This document shows, piece after piece, positions 16,890 through 24,821 of a DNA stretch of 64,000 nucleotides (positions are counted from its first letter, which is position 1; every line of letters begins with the position of its first letter). The notes below the pieces were generated by a model, which was given only the letters and a program-made list of their open reading frames with translations, did no database searches and was not told the DNA's origin. Source of the stretch: DASWLF01 sp963768765 (GTDB lineage Bacteria > Desulfobacterota > Desulfobaccia > Desulfobaccales > 0-14-0-80-60-11); assembly GCA_963768765.1 (NCBI GenBank), contig CAVYJK010000019.1:1-64000 (forward strand), read 5' to 3'. Both the position numbers and the translations under genes were made by a program.

Positions 16890-17444
16890 CTACTTCTCCC
16901 GGTGGAGACCCTTCACCCACTCCGGGGTGGTGGCCCCGGGGATGGAGTCCCCTTCGGGGATGTAGGGCTTCAGGTCCAGGATGGGGGAGCCGTCCTGGGC
17001 GTCCAGGTCCGCCACTTCCACCACGTTCCCCTCTACCTTGACGATGCGGCAGGCGGTGAGCCCGATGAGGTTGGGCCTGACCGGCGCCCGGGTGGCGAAG
17101 ACCCCGGTCAAAGGGTTGGCCGGGTCCCGGCGGGGATGCACCTTGAGGGTGGCCCGCTCTTCCGGACGGTCGTTTTGGTGGAACCAGTAGAAGACCCAGA
17201 GGTGGGAAAAACCTTCCAACCCCTGAAGGGCCGGAGCGAATTCCGGCTTGATGGTAAGGACGGTCCGTTCTCCCTGCCGCTGGACCACGCCCACGGGGTT
17301 CAGATGGATGGGATCGATTTTGTGCACCCTGGGGTCCTTTTCAGCAGTTGGATTTTTTGCTTCAGCGGCTTTGGTAATGCCAGTATAAGCCATTCCCAAT
17401 AAAAGCCAACCCACCATCCCGGTAAACACCAGCCAGCGCGACAT
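16890..17444 (-). CDS. TrmO-like (TsaA/YaeB domain) protein with an N-terminal signal or anchor
   Basis: Residues from about 48 onward match the TsaA/TrmO fold: HLNPVGVVQ, a GFSHLWVFYWFHQNDRP block, HPRRDPANPLTGVFATRAPVRPN (conserved R-x-P-x-R-P-N) and LDLKPYIPEGDS. Canonical TrmO methylates N6-threonylcarbamoyladenosine-37 in tRNA using S-adenosylmethionine. Unusually, the protein starts with WLVFTGMVGWLLLGMAYTG followed by AEAKNP, which reads as a signal peptide or membrane anchor and would place the domain outside the cytoplasm. The C-terminal half found in enterobacterial YaeB is missing; bacterial short forms exist. It is transcribed towards aroB from the same strand, 15 bases from its end. 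Confidence 0.7.
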   Translation of the reverse strand: MSRWLVFTGMVGWLLLGMAYTGITKAAEAKNPTAEKDPRVHKIDPIHLNPVGVVQRQGERTVLTIKPEFAPALQGLEGFSHLWVFYWFHQNDRPEERATLKVHPRRDPANPLTGVFATRAPVRPNLIGLTACRIVKVEGNVVEVADLDAQDGSPILDLKPYIPEGDSIPGATTPEWVKGLHREK

Positions 17445-17459
17445 CGGGATCCCCTTAAT

Positions 17460-18803
17460 TTATTCCCTGTAGGGACGCACCTGTTTATGCGCCCAAAATC
17501 GAGGGCGGACACCTGGGTCCGCCCCTACAAAAGATAAATTTCCTCCTACAGGTCTTCCCAATAGAAGCTCACGATGGGCGGAAAGGTCGAGGCCGCAGGC
17601 CTCGGCTTTCCGGCCCCATCCCTTAAGGGATTGGGAGCGGGGGTTTGGGGGAGGGGTGTAAGGGCTCTCTGCCCTTAGCCCCCTCCCCCAAAGAACTAAT
17701 TGTATCCCTGGCCCCCTCCCCCAAGACTTCTCCTCCAGCGCCGCCGCCACCAGCGCCGGGGGCACGTTCTCCCGGATCACCGGCTCCCCCAGGCGGCGGA
17801 GGAGCACGAAGACCAGGCCGTCTTCCCGGCGCTTCTTGTCCAGACCCAGGGCGGCCAACACCGCCCCGGGGTCCAGGTCCGGCCCCTTACGGGTGAACCC
17901 GAAGTCCTGGATGAGGCGCCGGCCCCAGCGGGATTCCTCCGCCGGCAAGCCGGCCAGTTTTTCGGAGAGCCTGAGAGCCGCCACCATGCCCAGGGCCACC
18001 GCCCGGCCGTGGGGCAGCCGGAAGCTGGAGGCCTGCTCCAGGCTGTGGCCCAGGGTGTGGCCGAAGTTGAGGATGCGGCGCAGGTCCCCTTCCCGCTCAT
18101 CGGCGGCCACCACCCGGGCCTTGATGGCCGCGGCCCGGTGGATGATGTCCGTCAAGGCTGCCTCATCGCCAAATAGCCCGGAGCGCTGCGCCGCCAGGCG
18201 GTGCAGGAGGTCCGGGTCCCGGATGAATCCGGCCTTGATGACCTCGGCCAACCCGTTGAGCCGTTCGGCCCCGGGCAGGGTCCGCAAAAACTGGGGGTCC
18301 ACCGCCACCAACCGGGGCTGGTGAAAGGTGCCCAGGAGGTTTTTCCCTTCCGGCAAGTTGATGGCGGTTTTGCCGCCGATGGCCGCGTCCACCATGGCCA
18401 ACAAGGTGGTGGGCACCTGGATGAAGTTGAGTCCCCGCATGAAGATGGAGGCCAGGAAACCGGTGAGGTCCCCCACCACCCCGCCCCCCAGGGCGAGGAG
18501 GACCGAACCCCGGTGGGCCCCGCGGGTCAGGAGTTCCCGGGCCAGGCGCTGCACCACCGCCCAGGCCTTGGCCCGCTCCCCGGGAGAAACGGTGAGCAGC
18601 GCCGGGGCGTAGCCGGCCTGGGTGAGGGCTTCCAGAACCGGCCCGCCGTGCAGGCGGGCCACCCGGCGGTCGGAGACCACAAAAAGACGTTGGGGCAATT
18701 TCAGGGGGGCGAAGACTTCCCCCAGACGTAGGCGCAAACCCGGCGACAGGACAATCCGATAGCTCTGGTCGCAGCCCGGCAGGGAGAGGGAAATCTCCCT
18801 CAA
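17460..18803 (-). CDS. aroB: 3-dehydroquinate synthase with an unusual C-terminal extension
   Basis: The protein has LALGGGVVGDLTGFLASIFMRG (NAD and substrate binding), IQVPTTLLAMVDAAIGGKTAINL, the metal ligands in LAEVIKAGFIRD and ILNFGHTLGHSLEQ, and LPHGRAVALGMVAA. It cyclises DAHP to 3-dehydroquinate in the shikimate pathway. TTG 18803 is the likely start: GGAGG lies upstream and it overlaps the aroF stop (TTGA). The frame is open further upstream to 19451, but only as a shadow of aroF. The family usually ends soon after VPPALVAAALEEK, whereas here about 85 extra residues run through a GC-rich palindromic repeat, giving a Gly/Pro/Arg-rich tail. The stop was probably lost when the repeat inserted. 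Confidence 0.9.
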   Translation of the reverse strand: MREISLSLPGCDQSYRIVLSPGLRLRLGEVFAPLKLPQRLFVVSDRRVARLHGGPVLEALTQAGYAPALLTVSPGERAKAWAVVQRLARELLTRGAHRGSVLLALGGGVVGDLTGFLASIFMRGLNFIQVPTTLLAMVDAAIGGKTAINLPEGKNLLGTFHQPRLVAVDPQFLRTLPGAERLNGLAEVIKAGFIRDPDLLHRLAAQRSGLFGDEAALTDIIHRAAAIKARVVAADEREGDLRRILNFGHTLGHSLEQASSFRLPHGRAVALGMVAALRLSEKLAGLPAEESRWGRRLIQDFGFTRKGPDLDPGAVLAALGLDKKRREDGLVFVLLRRLGEPVIRENVPPALVAAALEEKSWGRGPGIQLVLWGRGLRAESPYTPPPNPRSQSLKGWGRKAEACGLDLSAHRELLLGRPVGGNLSFVGADPGVRPRFWAHKQVRPYRE

Positions 18804-19807
18804 CTCCAGCCTCCGGGCCTCAGAGATTCGATCTCCCGCATCAAGGCGGCAAACTGCTCCGGGTACAAGGACTGGGCCCCGTCGGAGAGGGCCTTTTCCG
18901 GCTCGTGGTGCACTTCGATGAGCAGCCCGTCGCAGCCCGCAGCCACCGCGGCCCGGGCCAGGGGCGGCACCAGATCCCGGCGCCCCGCCGCGTGGCTGGG
19001 GTCCACCACGATGGGGAGATGCGACTCCCGGCGCACCGCCGGGATGGTGGCCAGGTCCAGGAGGTTGCGGGAATGCTCGCCGATGCCCCTGACCCCCCGC
19101 TCGCACAGGATCACCTGGGGGTTGCCTTCCGCCAGGATATATTCCGCCGCCATGAGCCACTCTTCCAGGGTGGCGTACATGCCGCGCTTGAGCAGGATGG
19201 GTTTGCCGGTGCGGCCGGCGCAGCGCAGCAGGGAAAAGTTCTGCATGTTCCGGGCCCCGATCTGAATGATGTCGGCGAACTCCGCCACCAGCTTCAAGGA
19301 GTCCTGGTCCATGGCCTCGGTAACGATCAGGAGACCCGTCTCCTCCCGCACCTTCTTGAGGATCTTCAGGCCCGTCTTTCCCAGCCCCTGGTAGCTGTAG
19401 GGGGAGGTGCGGGGCTTGTAGGCGCCCCCCCGAAAAATCCGGGCCCCGCACGCCTTGACCTTTTCGGCGATGGTCAGGGCCTGGGATTCGCTTTCCACCG
19501 CGCAGGGGCCGGCCATGATCACAAAGCGGCCCCGGCCCAGGTCCAGGTCCGGCAGGTGGATGATGGTATCCTCCCGTTTCATTTCCCGGCTCACCAGCTT
19601 GTAGGGCCGGGAGACGGGAATGGCCTGGATCACTCCCGGCATGTCCACAAAGAGGGCGGGGTCCACCGGCCCGGGGTTGCGCAGGATGCCGATGGCCACC
19701 CGTTCGCCGCCGGGCATGGGCTGGGCCACGAAGCCCAGGGTCTCGATCTTGGCCACCACCGCGTTAATCTGGGGTTGGGTGGCGTCCTTGTCCATCACGA
19801 TTAGCAT
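18800..19807 (-). CDS. aroF: DAHP synthase, type I-beta with N-terminal ACT-like domain
   Basis: The 335-residue product has an N-terminal ferredoxin-like/ACT-type domain (about residues 1-70, starting MLIVMDKDATQPQINAVV). The barrel follows with FVIMAGPCAVESESQ, GGAYKPRTSPYSYQG (phosphoenolpyruvate-binding KPRTSPYSFQG motif), IGARNMQNFSLLR, PILLKRGM, LCERGVRGI and VDPSHAAGRRD (metal ligand His). It condenses phosphoenolpyruvate with erythrose 4-phosphate as the first step of aromatic amino acid synthesis. The ACT-like domain in this subtype usually gives feedback control by aromatic amino acids. It is coupled to aroB by overlapping stop and start. Confidence 0.93.
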   Translation of the reverse strand: MLIVMDKDATQPQINAVVAKIETLGFVAQPMPGGERVAIGILRNPGPVDPALFVDMPGVIQAIPVSRPYKLVSREMKREDTIIHLPDLDLGRGRFVIMAGPCAVESESQALTIAEKVKACGARIFRGGAYKPRTSPYSYQGLGKTGLKILKKVREETGLLIVTEAMDQDSLKLVAEFADIIQIGARNMQNFSLLRCAGRTGKPILLKRGMYATLEEWLMAAEYILAEGNPQVILCERGVRGIGEHSRNLLDLATIPAVRRESHLPIVVDPSHAAGRRDLVPPLARAAVAAGCDGLLIEVHHEPEKALSDGAQSLYPEQFAALMREIESLRPGGWS

Positions 19808-20037
19808 GATAGGTCTCCGTAGTTATGCCCGCAATGTGGTCGAGGACCCCGCATGGAGCCAAAGATGGCGTTCCCGGGAAGATCGGGGGGGCAAGACCCC
19901 GGCCGCCGGAACCATTCGCAAAAATCCCCAAGTTTTTTTATCAAGGATCGGCGGTAAAAGCAACCGATGGTGCAAGCCCCAACCGGACGACGAGAAAGGG
20001 GCTGAGTTTGCCCTCTAATATGATTTTGCCAGTGCTT

Positions 20038-20376
20038 TTAGGCCGCACAGGGGATTGATGGGCAAAGTGACGCTTCCAGGGGGAAGGGAAAGATGGACCG
20101 GGCCCCGGCCATGGCCCGGGCATTCGCGGCCCTTTGCAGCTCGCATTTCACCACGTAGAGGTAACCCAGGTCCACGGCCAGGCCCGTCAATCCCAGCATT
20201 ACCATGAGGCTGAGGGCGGTTATTATGATCACCGCCCCTTTCTGGTCGCCGAACCGGGGCGCCCGGCGCGTTTTCCTTACCCGGGGCCCGGTCCTCTCAC
20301 GCCCCCCGGGGGCAAACCCGTCGCCTCGGTTTGCGTCCGGGTCTCTCCCAGGCTTCAGCCCGCCAGTTTTAGCCAT
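20038..20376 (-). CDS. TadG-like N-terminal fragment (Flp pilus-type), probably truncated
   Basis: After a basic, Pro-rich N-terminal stretch the protein shows GAVIIITALSLMVMLGLTGL and AVDLGYLYVVKCELQRAANA, the single membrane segment and following strand/helix that define the Tad pilus TadE/TadG-like N-terminus. Family members are usually several hundred residues; this one stops 20 residues later (112 in total). Its ATG overlaps the end of the prepilin peptidase, a context that makes sense for a Tad-type secretion cluster, but no other tad genes follow, so this is likely an isolated remnant or is cut short by a frameshift. Confidence 0.55.
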   Translation of the reverse strand: MAKTGGLKPGRDPDANRGDGFAPGGRERTGPRVRKTRRAPRFGDQKGAVIIITALSLMVMLGLTGLAVDLGYLYVVKCELQRAANARAMAGARSIFPFPLEASLCPSIPCAA

Positions 20377-20939
20377 TCCGCCACCGCCAACACAGAAGGG
20401 TCATCCCCAGGGCCAGGGCGGTTCCATAAGGAATGGTCTGGCTTTTCGGGGTCCCGGCCACCGAGGAGTCCTCCCTGGGAGGCGCAAAGCAGCAGGTTCA
20501 CCAGGAAGACCCAGCCCTGGCGCGCCATAGTCCGAAGCAGGCCGCGCCGCCACAAGACCACTAAAATTATCAGACCGCCGGAGAGACCCATGTAGATAAA
20601 CAGGAAAAAGGTGCGTTTGACACCCAACCAGGCCCCCATGGCCGCCAGGGCCTTGACGTCTCCCCCACCCATGCCTCCCTTCCAGTAGGGGAAAAGCAGC
20701 AAGGCAAGTCCCAGGATCAGACCCGCCAGGGAATCGGCCAGGCCGGGCCAGCCGTGATAGCCCAGCTGGTAGCCCATGCCGGCCGCCGCCCCGCCCAGGG
20801 TGAGGTAGTTGGGGATACGGCGGGTCCGCAAGTCCGCCCAGGCAATGGCCAGGCTGATCAAGAGGGGCAACAGCAGGTCGGCCCGCGCCATCAGCCGGGG
20901 GGCTTTCCCTGCCAGCCAACTGAGCCACGTTGCTTCCAC
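20369..20939 (-). CDS. A24-family prepilin peptidase (one frameshift)
   Basis: The product is a polytopic membrane aspartyl protease. It carries LAIAWADLRTRRIPNYLTLGG with the first catalytic Asp and GGMGGGDVKALAAMGAWLG with the GxGD-type second Asp. It cleaves and may methylate type IV/Flp-type prepilins. A one-base insertion near 20455 shifts the C-terminal part: in the corrected frame it reads TPKSQTIPYGTALALGMTLL and ends at 20369, which is the family's usual last membrane segment. As given, the frame runs to 20355 with an unrelated tail. It is co-oriented with the TadG-like ORF that it overlaps. Confidence 0.75.
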
Positions 20940-21204
20940 AACCTGACTAGTCGGAATTTTCCGGGATTCCTTGATTTTGGCGCACCTTTGCGCCGGCGCG
21001 GCCCTTCAGGGGTTGGAGGCGTCCGAAAAATTTCTTTCTGGTCTCGGCCCCTTGATGGTAAAAAAAGGGGGAGAAGGACGCCTTGGTCGCTGACTAACCT
21101 GGAATGCCCTGCTTTTCAGAAAAAGCCCAGGCCGATGCCCCAATCCAGGGAGCGACAAATGTTAGCTCAGAGATTAATTTCCCGATAAATCTGAGGAAAT
21201 CTTT

Positions 21205-22002
21205 ATGGTAAACCTCGTTCTGGTTCAGGCCCTTCCCGGGCCCCGTCTGGAGAGCCGGGAAAACCTGGTCCGGGCCTTGCGGTACCTGGAAAGGTGTCAG
21301 GGCCGGGGGGTCGATCTCATCTGCTTTCCGGAATATTTCCCCTTTTCCGGGGAGGAGGAGTTGGCCCGGGCAGCCGGTTCTCTGGGGGCTTACCTGGTGG
21401 CCGGCCTGGTGGAGGAAGACGGGGGCAAACGCTACAACACCGCCACCCTCTTTGACCGCCGGGGCAACCTGGTGGGACGGCAGCGAAAAAACACCCTGGG
21501 GAACCTGGAGCGCCAGGGCTTCGACGTCGTGCCCGGGGAAGGCTGGCAGGTGTGGGAAACCGATTTCGGCCGCCTGGGCCTGCCGGTATGCATCGATTTC
21601 TGGGGCCAGCCGGAGGCGGCCCGCCAGCTTGCCGGCCAAGGGGCGGACCTCATCGTCAACCCCAGCATCTTCCCCATCCTGCGAGGCCATTGGTCCTACG
21701 GCGCCCTGGTGCGGTCCTTCGACTACTATCTGCCGGTGGCGGGAGTGAACAGTGCCACCTTTACCGCAGAAATCGGCGGACGGCACTACAAGATGCAGGG
21801 TGGCCGCTCGTTTGCCGTCCAACCGCCGGCCCCGGCGGACGGAAAAGAACTGGGCCGCCTGGTGCGGGCTTGGGACGATCTCAGAGATTGGCTGGTCCTA
21901 ACCGGAGGCGAGGCAGAGGCGCTGCTCCCCGTTACCCTGGATCTGGCCGGTCCCCGGCGCTGGCGCCCGGCCATCCGGCAGCGCTTCGGGATGCGCCCCT
22001 GA
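21205..22002 (+). CDS. Carbon-nitrogen hydrolase (nitrilase superfamily)
   Basis: The 265-residue product has the three catalytic residues of the nitrilase superfamily in order: E43 in LICFPEYFPF, K95 in GRQRKNTLGN and C129 in GLPVCIDFWGQPE. The fold's VNPSIFPI and VAGVNSAT segments follow. Such enzymes hydrolyse amides or carbamoyl groups (omega-amidase, N-carbamoyl hydrolase and similar); the substrate is unknown. The ATG lies about 17 bases after a GAGGAAA purine-rich stretch. It is a single gene divergent from the prepilin peptidase. Confidence 0.85.
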   Translation: MVNLVLVQALPGPRLESRENLVRALRYLERCQGRGVDLICFPEYFPFSGEEELARAAGSLGAYLVAGLVEEDGGKRYNTATLFDRRGNLVGRQRKNTLGNLERQGFDVVPGEGWQVWETDFGRLGLPVCIDFWGQPEAARQLAGQGADLIVNPSIFPILRGHWSYGALVRSFDYYLPVAGVNSATFTAEIGGRHYKMQGGRSFAVQPPAPADGKELGRLVRAWDDLRDWLVLTGGEAEALLPVTLDLAGPRRWRPAIRQRFGMRP

Positions 22003-22217
22003 TAAAGGACGGACGGAAGTTACCGTAAGGGAAACCCTCGGGGCAGACACCTTCCCCCTGGCGCAAGCTGGCAGTTTCTAAAAAATTATCCAGAAACGCT
22101 GCTGGAAACTTCATCTGAGATGGTACTTTCCTTGACATTATGAAAAAAATTCTTAATTATCTAATCTAAGTCGAACGGGGCGGGTTTGACTACAAGCTCT
22201 AAACCATAAGGAGAGAA

Positions 22218-22736
22218 ATGATGCGACATACCCGTACATGCCTGATTCTTCTGTTGGTAGCATCGCTGTTCCTCTTCGTTTCATCTCCGGTCCTGGCCCA
22301 GCCCAAGGGCGGGGGAGTAATGGAGCAAGACGTCTTCACTCCCATCGCCAAAGGGTACGACTTGGTCCGGGACGGGAAATTCGAAGCCGCCAAATATGAA
22401 TTCGAAACGGCGGTGAAAAAAGATCGCTATAATCCTTTTGCCCTGAACAACCTGGCGGTATTGTTGGAGCGGGAAGGCAAGCTGAACGACGCCCTGGCCA
22501 ACCTGAAGGACGCCACGACTCATGCCGCGGAGTATAAAGACAAGGTTGTCCAGACCTGCTTTGCCGGCGGCGGCTGCCTGGCGGTTAAACCCGTCAGGGC
22601 GGCGGCTGACAAGAGCGAGATCGCCCCGATCATCCAGGAGAATATCAAAAAGTTAGAGGCCAAAATGGCCGCGCAGAAAACGCCAGCGCCTGCTGGTTCT
22701 CCGCCTCCCATGACGCCGCCCCCGAAAACCAAGTAA
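22218..22736 (+). CDS. Secreted TPR-like protein
   Basis: A signal peptide (LILLLVASLFLFVSSPVLAQ, cleavage expected after VLA) is followed by a tetratricopeptide-like pair: AKGYDLVRDGKFEAAKYEFE and PFALNNLAVLLEREGKLNDA. Later come two cysteines in QTCFAGGGCLAV and a proline-rich end (APAGSPPPMTPPP). The protein should be periplasmic and act as a scaffold; no specific function can be given. GGAGAG precedes the double ATG at 22218/22221. A strong hairpin follows the gene. Confidence 0.7.
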   Translation: MMRHTRTCLILLLVASLFLFVSSPVLAQPKGGGVMEQDVFTPIAKGYDLVRDGKFEAAKYEFETAVKKDRYNPFALNNLAVLLEREGKLNDALANLKDATTHAAEYKDKVVQTCFAGGGCLAVKPVRAAADKSEIAPIIQENIKKLEAKMAAQKTPAPAGSPPPMTPPPKTK

Positions 22737-22740
22737 CCAT

Positions 22741-22758
22741 GGGGGCCTTCGGGCCCCC
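22741..22758 (+). terminator. Hairpin terminator after the TPR gene
   Basis: GGGGGCC and GGCCCCC pair around a TTCG tetraloop only four bases after the stop codon; a TTTT run occurs about a dozen bases later. Confidence 0.6.
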
Positions 22759-22988
22759 ACCGCCCCGTTTTCTTGGTTCGGTTCGGCCAGACAAACAAGG
22801 CCATTATCCTCCTTCCGCAATCTTTTCAAGGGCCGGCGGCAGCTCCCCTGGCCCTTTTCCTGTTCTTATCCAGTCTCGCCCATCTTTCCAAATCCGGAAT
22901 GATGGAGAGCCCTGTTAGCCGCCGGCCGCGTGCTTACTTACCCAGACTCAGGGAAAGTCTGGGCTTCCAAGCCAGGGGAATGGAATAA

Positions 22989-23369
22989 CTAAGATCGGGA
23001 AAGGAGTCGGTGCAGGTCCTGGAGGCCTTCCCGGACCTGGCGCAGCATTCGAAGTAGCTGGCGGGGAGGAGGAGTCTGGGAGGGCAACGGCCACGGCCCC
23101 TCACCCAAGGAAGTATCCGCGGCCGGTTGTAACTGTGATTGCAGAGTCGTCAGTTCCCGGACCAGGTGCAGGTAAACCTCGGCCAGGGGGCCGGCGGCGC
23201 CTTCCCCGACGTCCTCCCGGGGGAAAGGCAGCCGCGGCGCCGCGGCTTGAGGCGGGGCCAGGGGCGAGCCCGAGGGCACCAGTTCCTCCGCCTGGCCGGC
23301 CAACACCTGGGTTAGAGGCAGCTTTGCAAGCTTGGTCTTCTTGCCGGCAAGCTGTTTCTTTTTCGCCAT
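22989..23369 (-). CDS. Uncharacterised small protein encoded after ParA
   Basis: Started at ATG 23369, the product is about 126 residues with a lysine-rich N-terminus (MAKKKQLAGKKTKLAKLPL), a proline/alanine-rich middle and C-terminal helices (LAEVYLHLVRELTTLQSQL and LLRMLRQVREGLQDLHRLL). Its first 58 bases overlap the end of the ParA gene in another frame, so the two are probably coupled. It may be a ParA-partner or adaptor, in the way orphan ParA proteins work with small basic partners, but I do not recognise the family. Confidence 0.5.
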   Translation of the reverse strand: MAKKKQLAGKKTKLAKLPLTQVLAGQAEELVPSGSPLAPPQAAAPRLPFPREDVGEGAAGPLAEVYLHLVRELTTLQSQLQPAADTSLGEGPWPLPSQTPPPRQLLRMLRQVREGLQDLHRLLSRS

Positions 23370-24130
23370 ATTTCCAGGAACTCGAGGGTAAGTTGCAGGT
23401 AATCCTGGGACCCGGAGCACCTAGCTTCGAAATCGAATATCGCTTTCTGGGCTATCTGAGCCTGGTTCAGGGCCTCGTTCTTCATGATCATGGTGTCAAA
23501 GGTCTTATCCCGGTAAGGCTTGAGCTGCTCCAGGATGTATTCATTGGTGACCCGGTTGCGCCTGTCAAACATGGTTAACAGGATGCGGTAAAGATCTCCC
23601 TGGTAGAGGTCTTCCAGGGAGAGGTTCTTGACGGCTTCGATGGTGTTCAGCAGGTCCGCCAACCCATCCAGGGAATAACGGGAGATCTGGCAAGGTATGA
23701 TGATGAAGTCGCAGGCGTACAGGGAATTGGTGGTGAGGATCCCCAGGGACGGCGGGCAGTCGATGAGGACGAAGTCATAATCCGCATCCTTCAGGGCCTG
23801 AGCCAGGATGGCCTCCCGGAAGACCCTGGTATAGATCTGCTCCGCAGCCCGGGCCAGATGGATGTGGGCCGGGGCCACATCCAGGCCCAGGATGTAAGTG
23901 GGCACCGCCACCTCATTGATGCTTTTCTTGGGAACCGTCATCACGTCCGCCATGGAAGCGGTAAAAGAGTCCGAATCCAGGCCGATCCCCACGGTGGTAT
24001 GACCCTGGGGGTCCAGGTCCACGATCAGGGTGCGGTAACCTTGATAAGCCAGGGAGGCGCCCAGGTTGATCGCAGTGGTGGTCTTCCCGGTGCCGCCCTT
24101 CTGATTGATGATGGCTACTTTATGAGACAT
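23312..24130 (-). CDS. parA: ParA/Soj-family ATPase
   Basis: From ATG 24130 the product starts MSHKVAIINQKGGTGKTTTA, the deviant Walker A motif of ParA/MinD ATPases, followed by VDLDPQGHTTVGIG, DYDFVLIDCPPSLGIL (Walker B) and SRYSLDGLADLLNTIE. These proteins position DNA or protein cargo on the nucleoid. No parB gene or parS-like site was noticed nearby, so this is likely an orphan ParA that positions another cargo. The reading frame is open upstream to 24250 but that portion does not match the family. Confidence 0.85.
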   Translation of the reverse strand: MSHKVAIINQKGGTGKTTTAINLGASLAYQGYRTLIVDLDPQGHTTVGIGLDSDSFTASMADVMTVPKKSINEVAVPTYILGLDVAPAHIHLARAAEQIYTRVFREAILAQALKDADYDFVLIDCPPSLGILTTNSLYACDFIIIPCQISRYSLDGLADLLNTIEAVKNLSLEDLYQGDLYRILLTMFDRRNRVTNEYILEQLKPYRDKTFDTMIMKNEALNQAQIAQKAIFDFEARCSGSQDYLQLTLEFLEIWRKRNSLPARRPSLQSCL

Positions 24131-24313
24131 GGGGAGGCTAGAGGCCCTTGGGGGCGGGCAACTTTTTGGTAATTTTTTTAGTATGATAAAAAAAAGGGCC
24201 GGGGCCGTCAAGGAATATCTGGCCCGCGTAAAATGCTTGACCTCTGGCATATGACGTGCAATAAGAATTCTCGGTTATTTCTCTTATTTTATCCCAGGGT
24301 TGGGACCGCCGGC

Positions 24314-24661
24314 ATGGGTTCTCTCGAAGAAAGACGTCGCTACAACCGCCTGGTAGTCCCACTCTCGGTTGAATATCGCACCCACCTGCCGGAGACCGGC
24401 GAATTCCAGCAAGGAAACGGCGTCCTGCGAGATATCAGTCTTTCCGGCAGTTTTTTCCACGTGGAGCCGCCCGCCTCCTTCAAGCCGGGCCAGATCGTCT
24501 CCCTCACCATCGCCGCCCCCCTGCCCTTCCTGGATTTTGAGGAAACCTCCCACCTCAAGGCCAAAGGCGAGGTGGTGCGCCTGGAGCCCCCGGGTCCTGC
24601 CAACCCCTATTACGGGGTCGCCCTGCACTTCCTGGAAGGTCCCTCCTTCGCCTCCCTCTGA
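24314..24661 (+). CDS. PilZ-domain protein
   Basis: The 115-residue protein is essentially one PilZ domain: LEERRRYNRLVVPLSVEYR (R-x-x-x-R c-di-GMP-binding motif), GVLRDISLSGSFFHVEPP (D-x-S-x-x-G motif) and a C-terminal YYGVALHFLEGP strand. It is probably a cyclic di-GMP receptor. ATG 24314 is preferred over the upstream ATG 24233 because the extra residues do not fit the domain. It diverges from parA and precedes mnmA. Confidence 0.8.
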   Translation: MGSLEERRRYNRLVVPLSVEYRTHLPETGEFQQGNGVLRDISLSGSFFHVEPPASFKPGQIVSLTIAAPLPFLDFEETSHLKAKGEVVRLEPPGPANPYYGVALHFLEGPSFASL

Positions 24662-24821
24662 TCTTTCGAGGTTTACCCAATTTTTCTTCCCATGTTCAGT
24701 TTAATGAACTGTGTTGCCGCCAGCCTGGATGCCGAAGATTAATATTTCTCAAAATATCAATAAATTATATATAAAGAATAACGGCTCAGTACTTGGACCT
24801 TATTATAAGAATGTTAAACAA

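Noticed and set aside
18804..19451. N-terminal extension of aroB up to 19451
   Set aside because: The extension only reads aroF DNA in another frame and has no similarity to AroB; the TTG at 18803 with GGAGG fits the family start.
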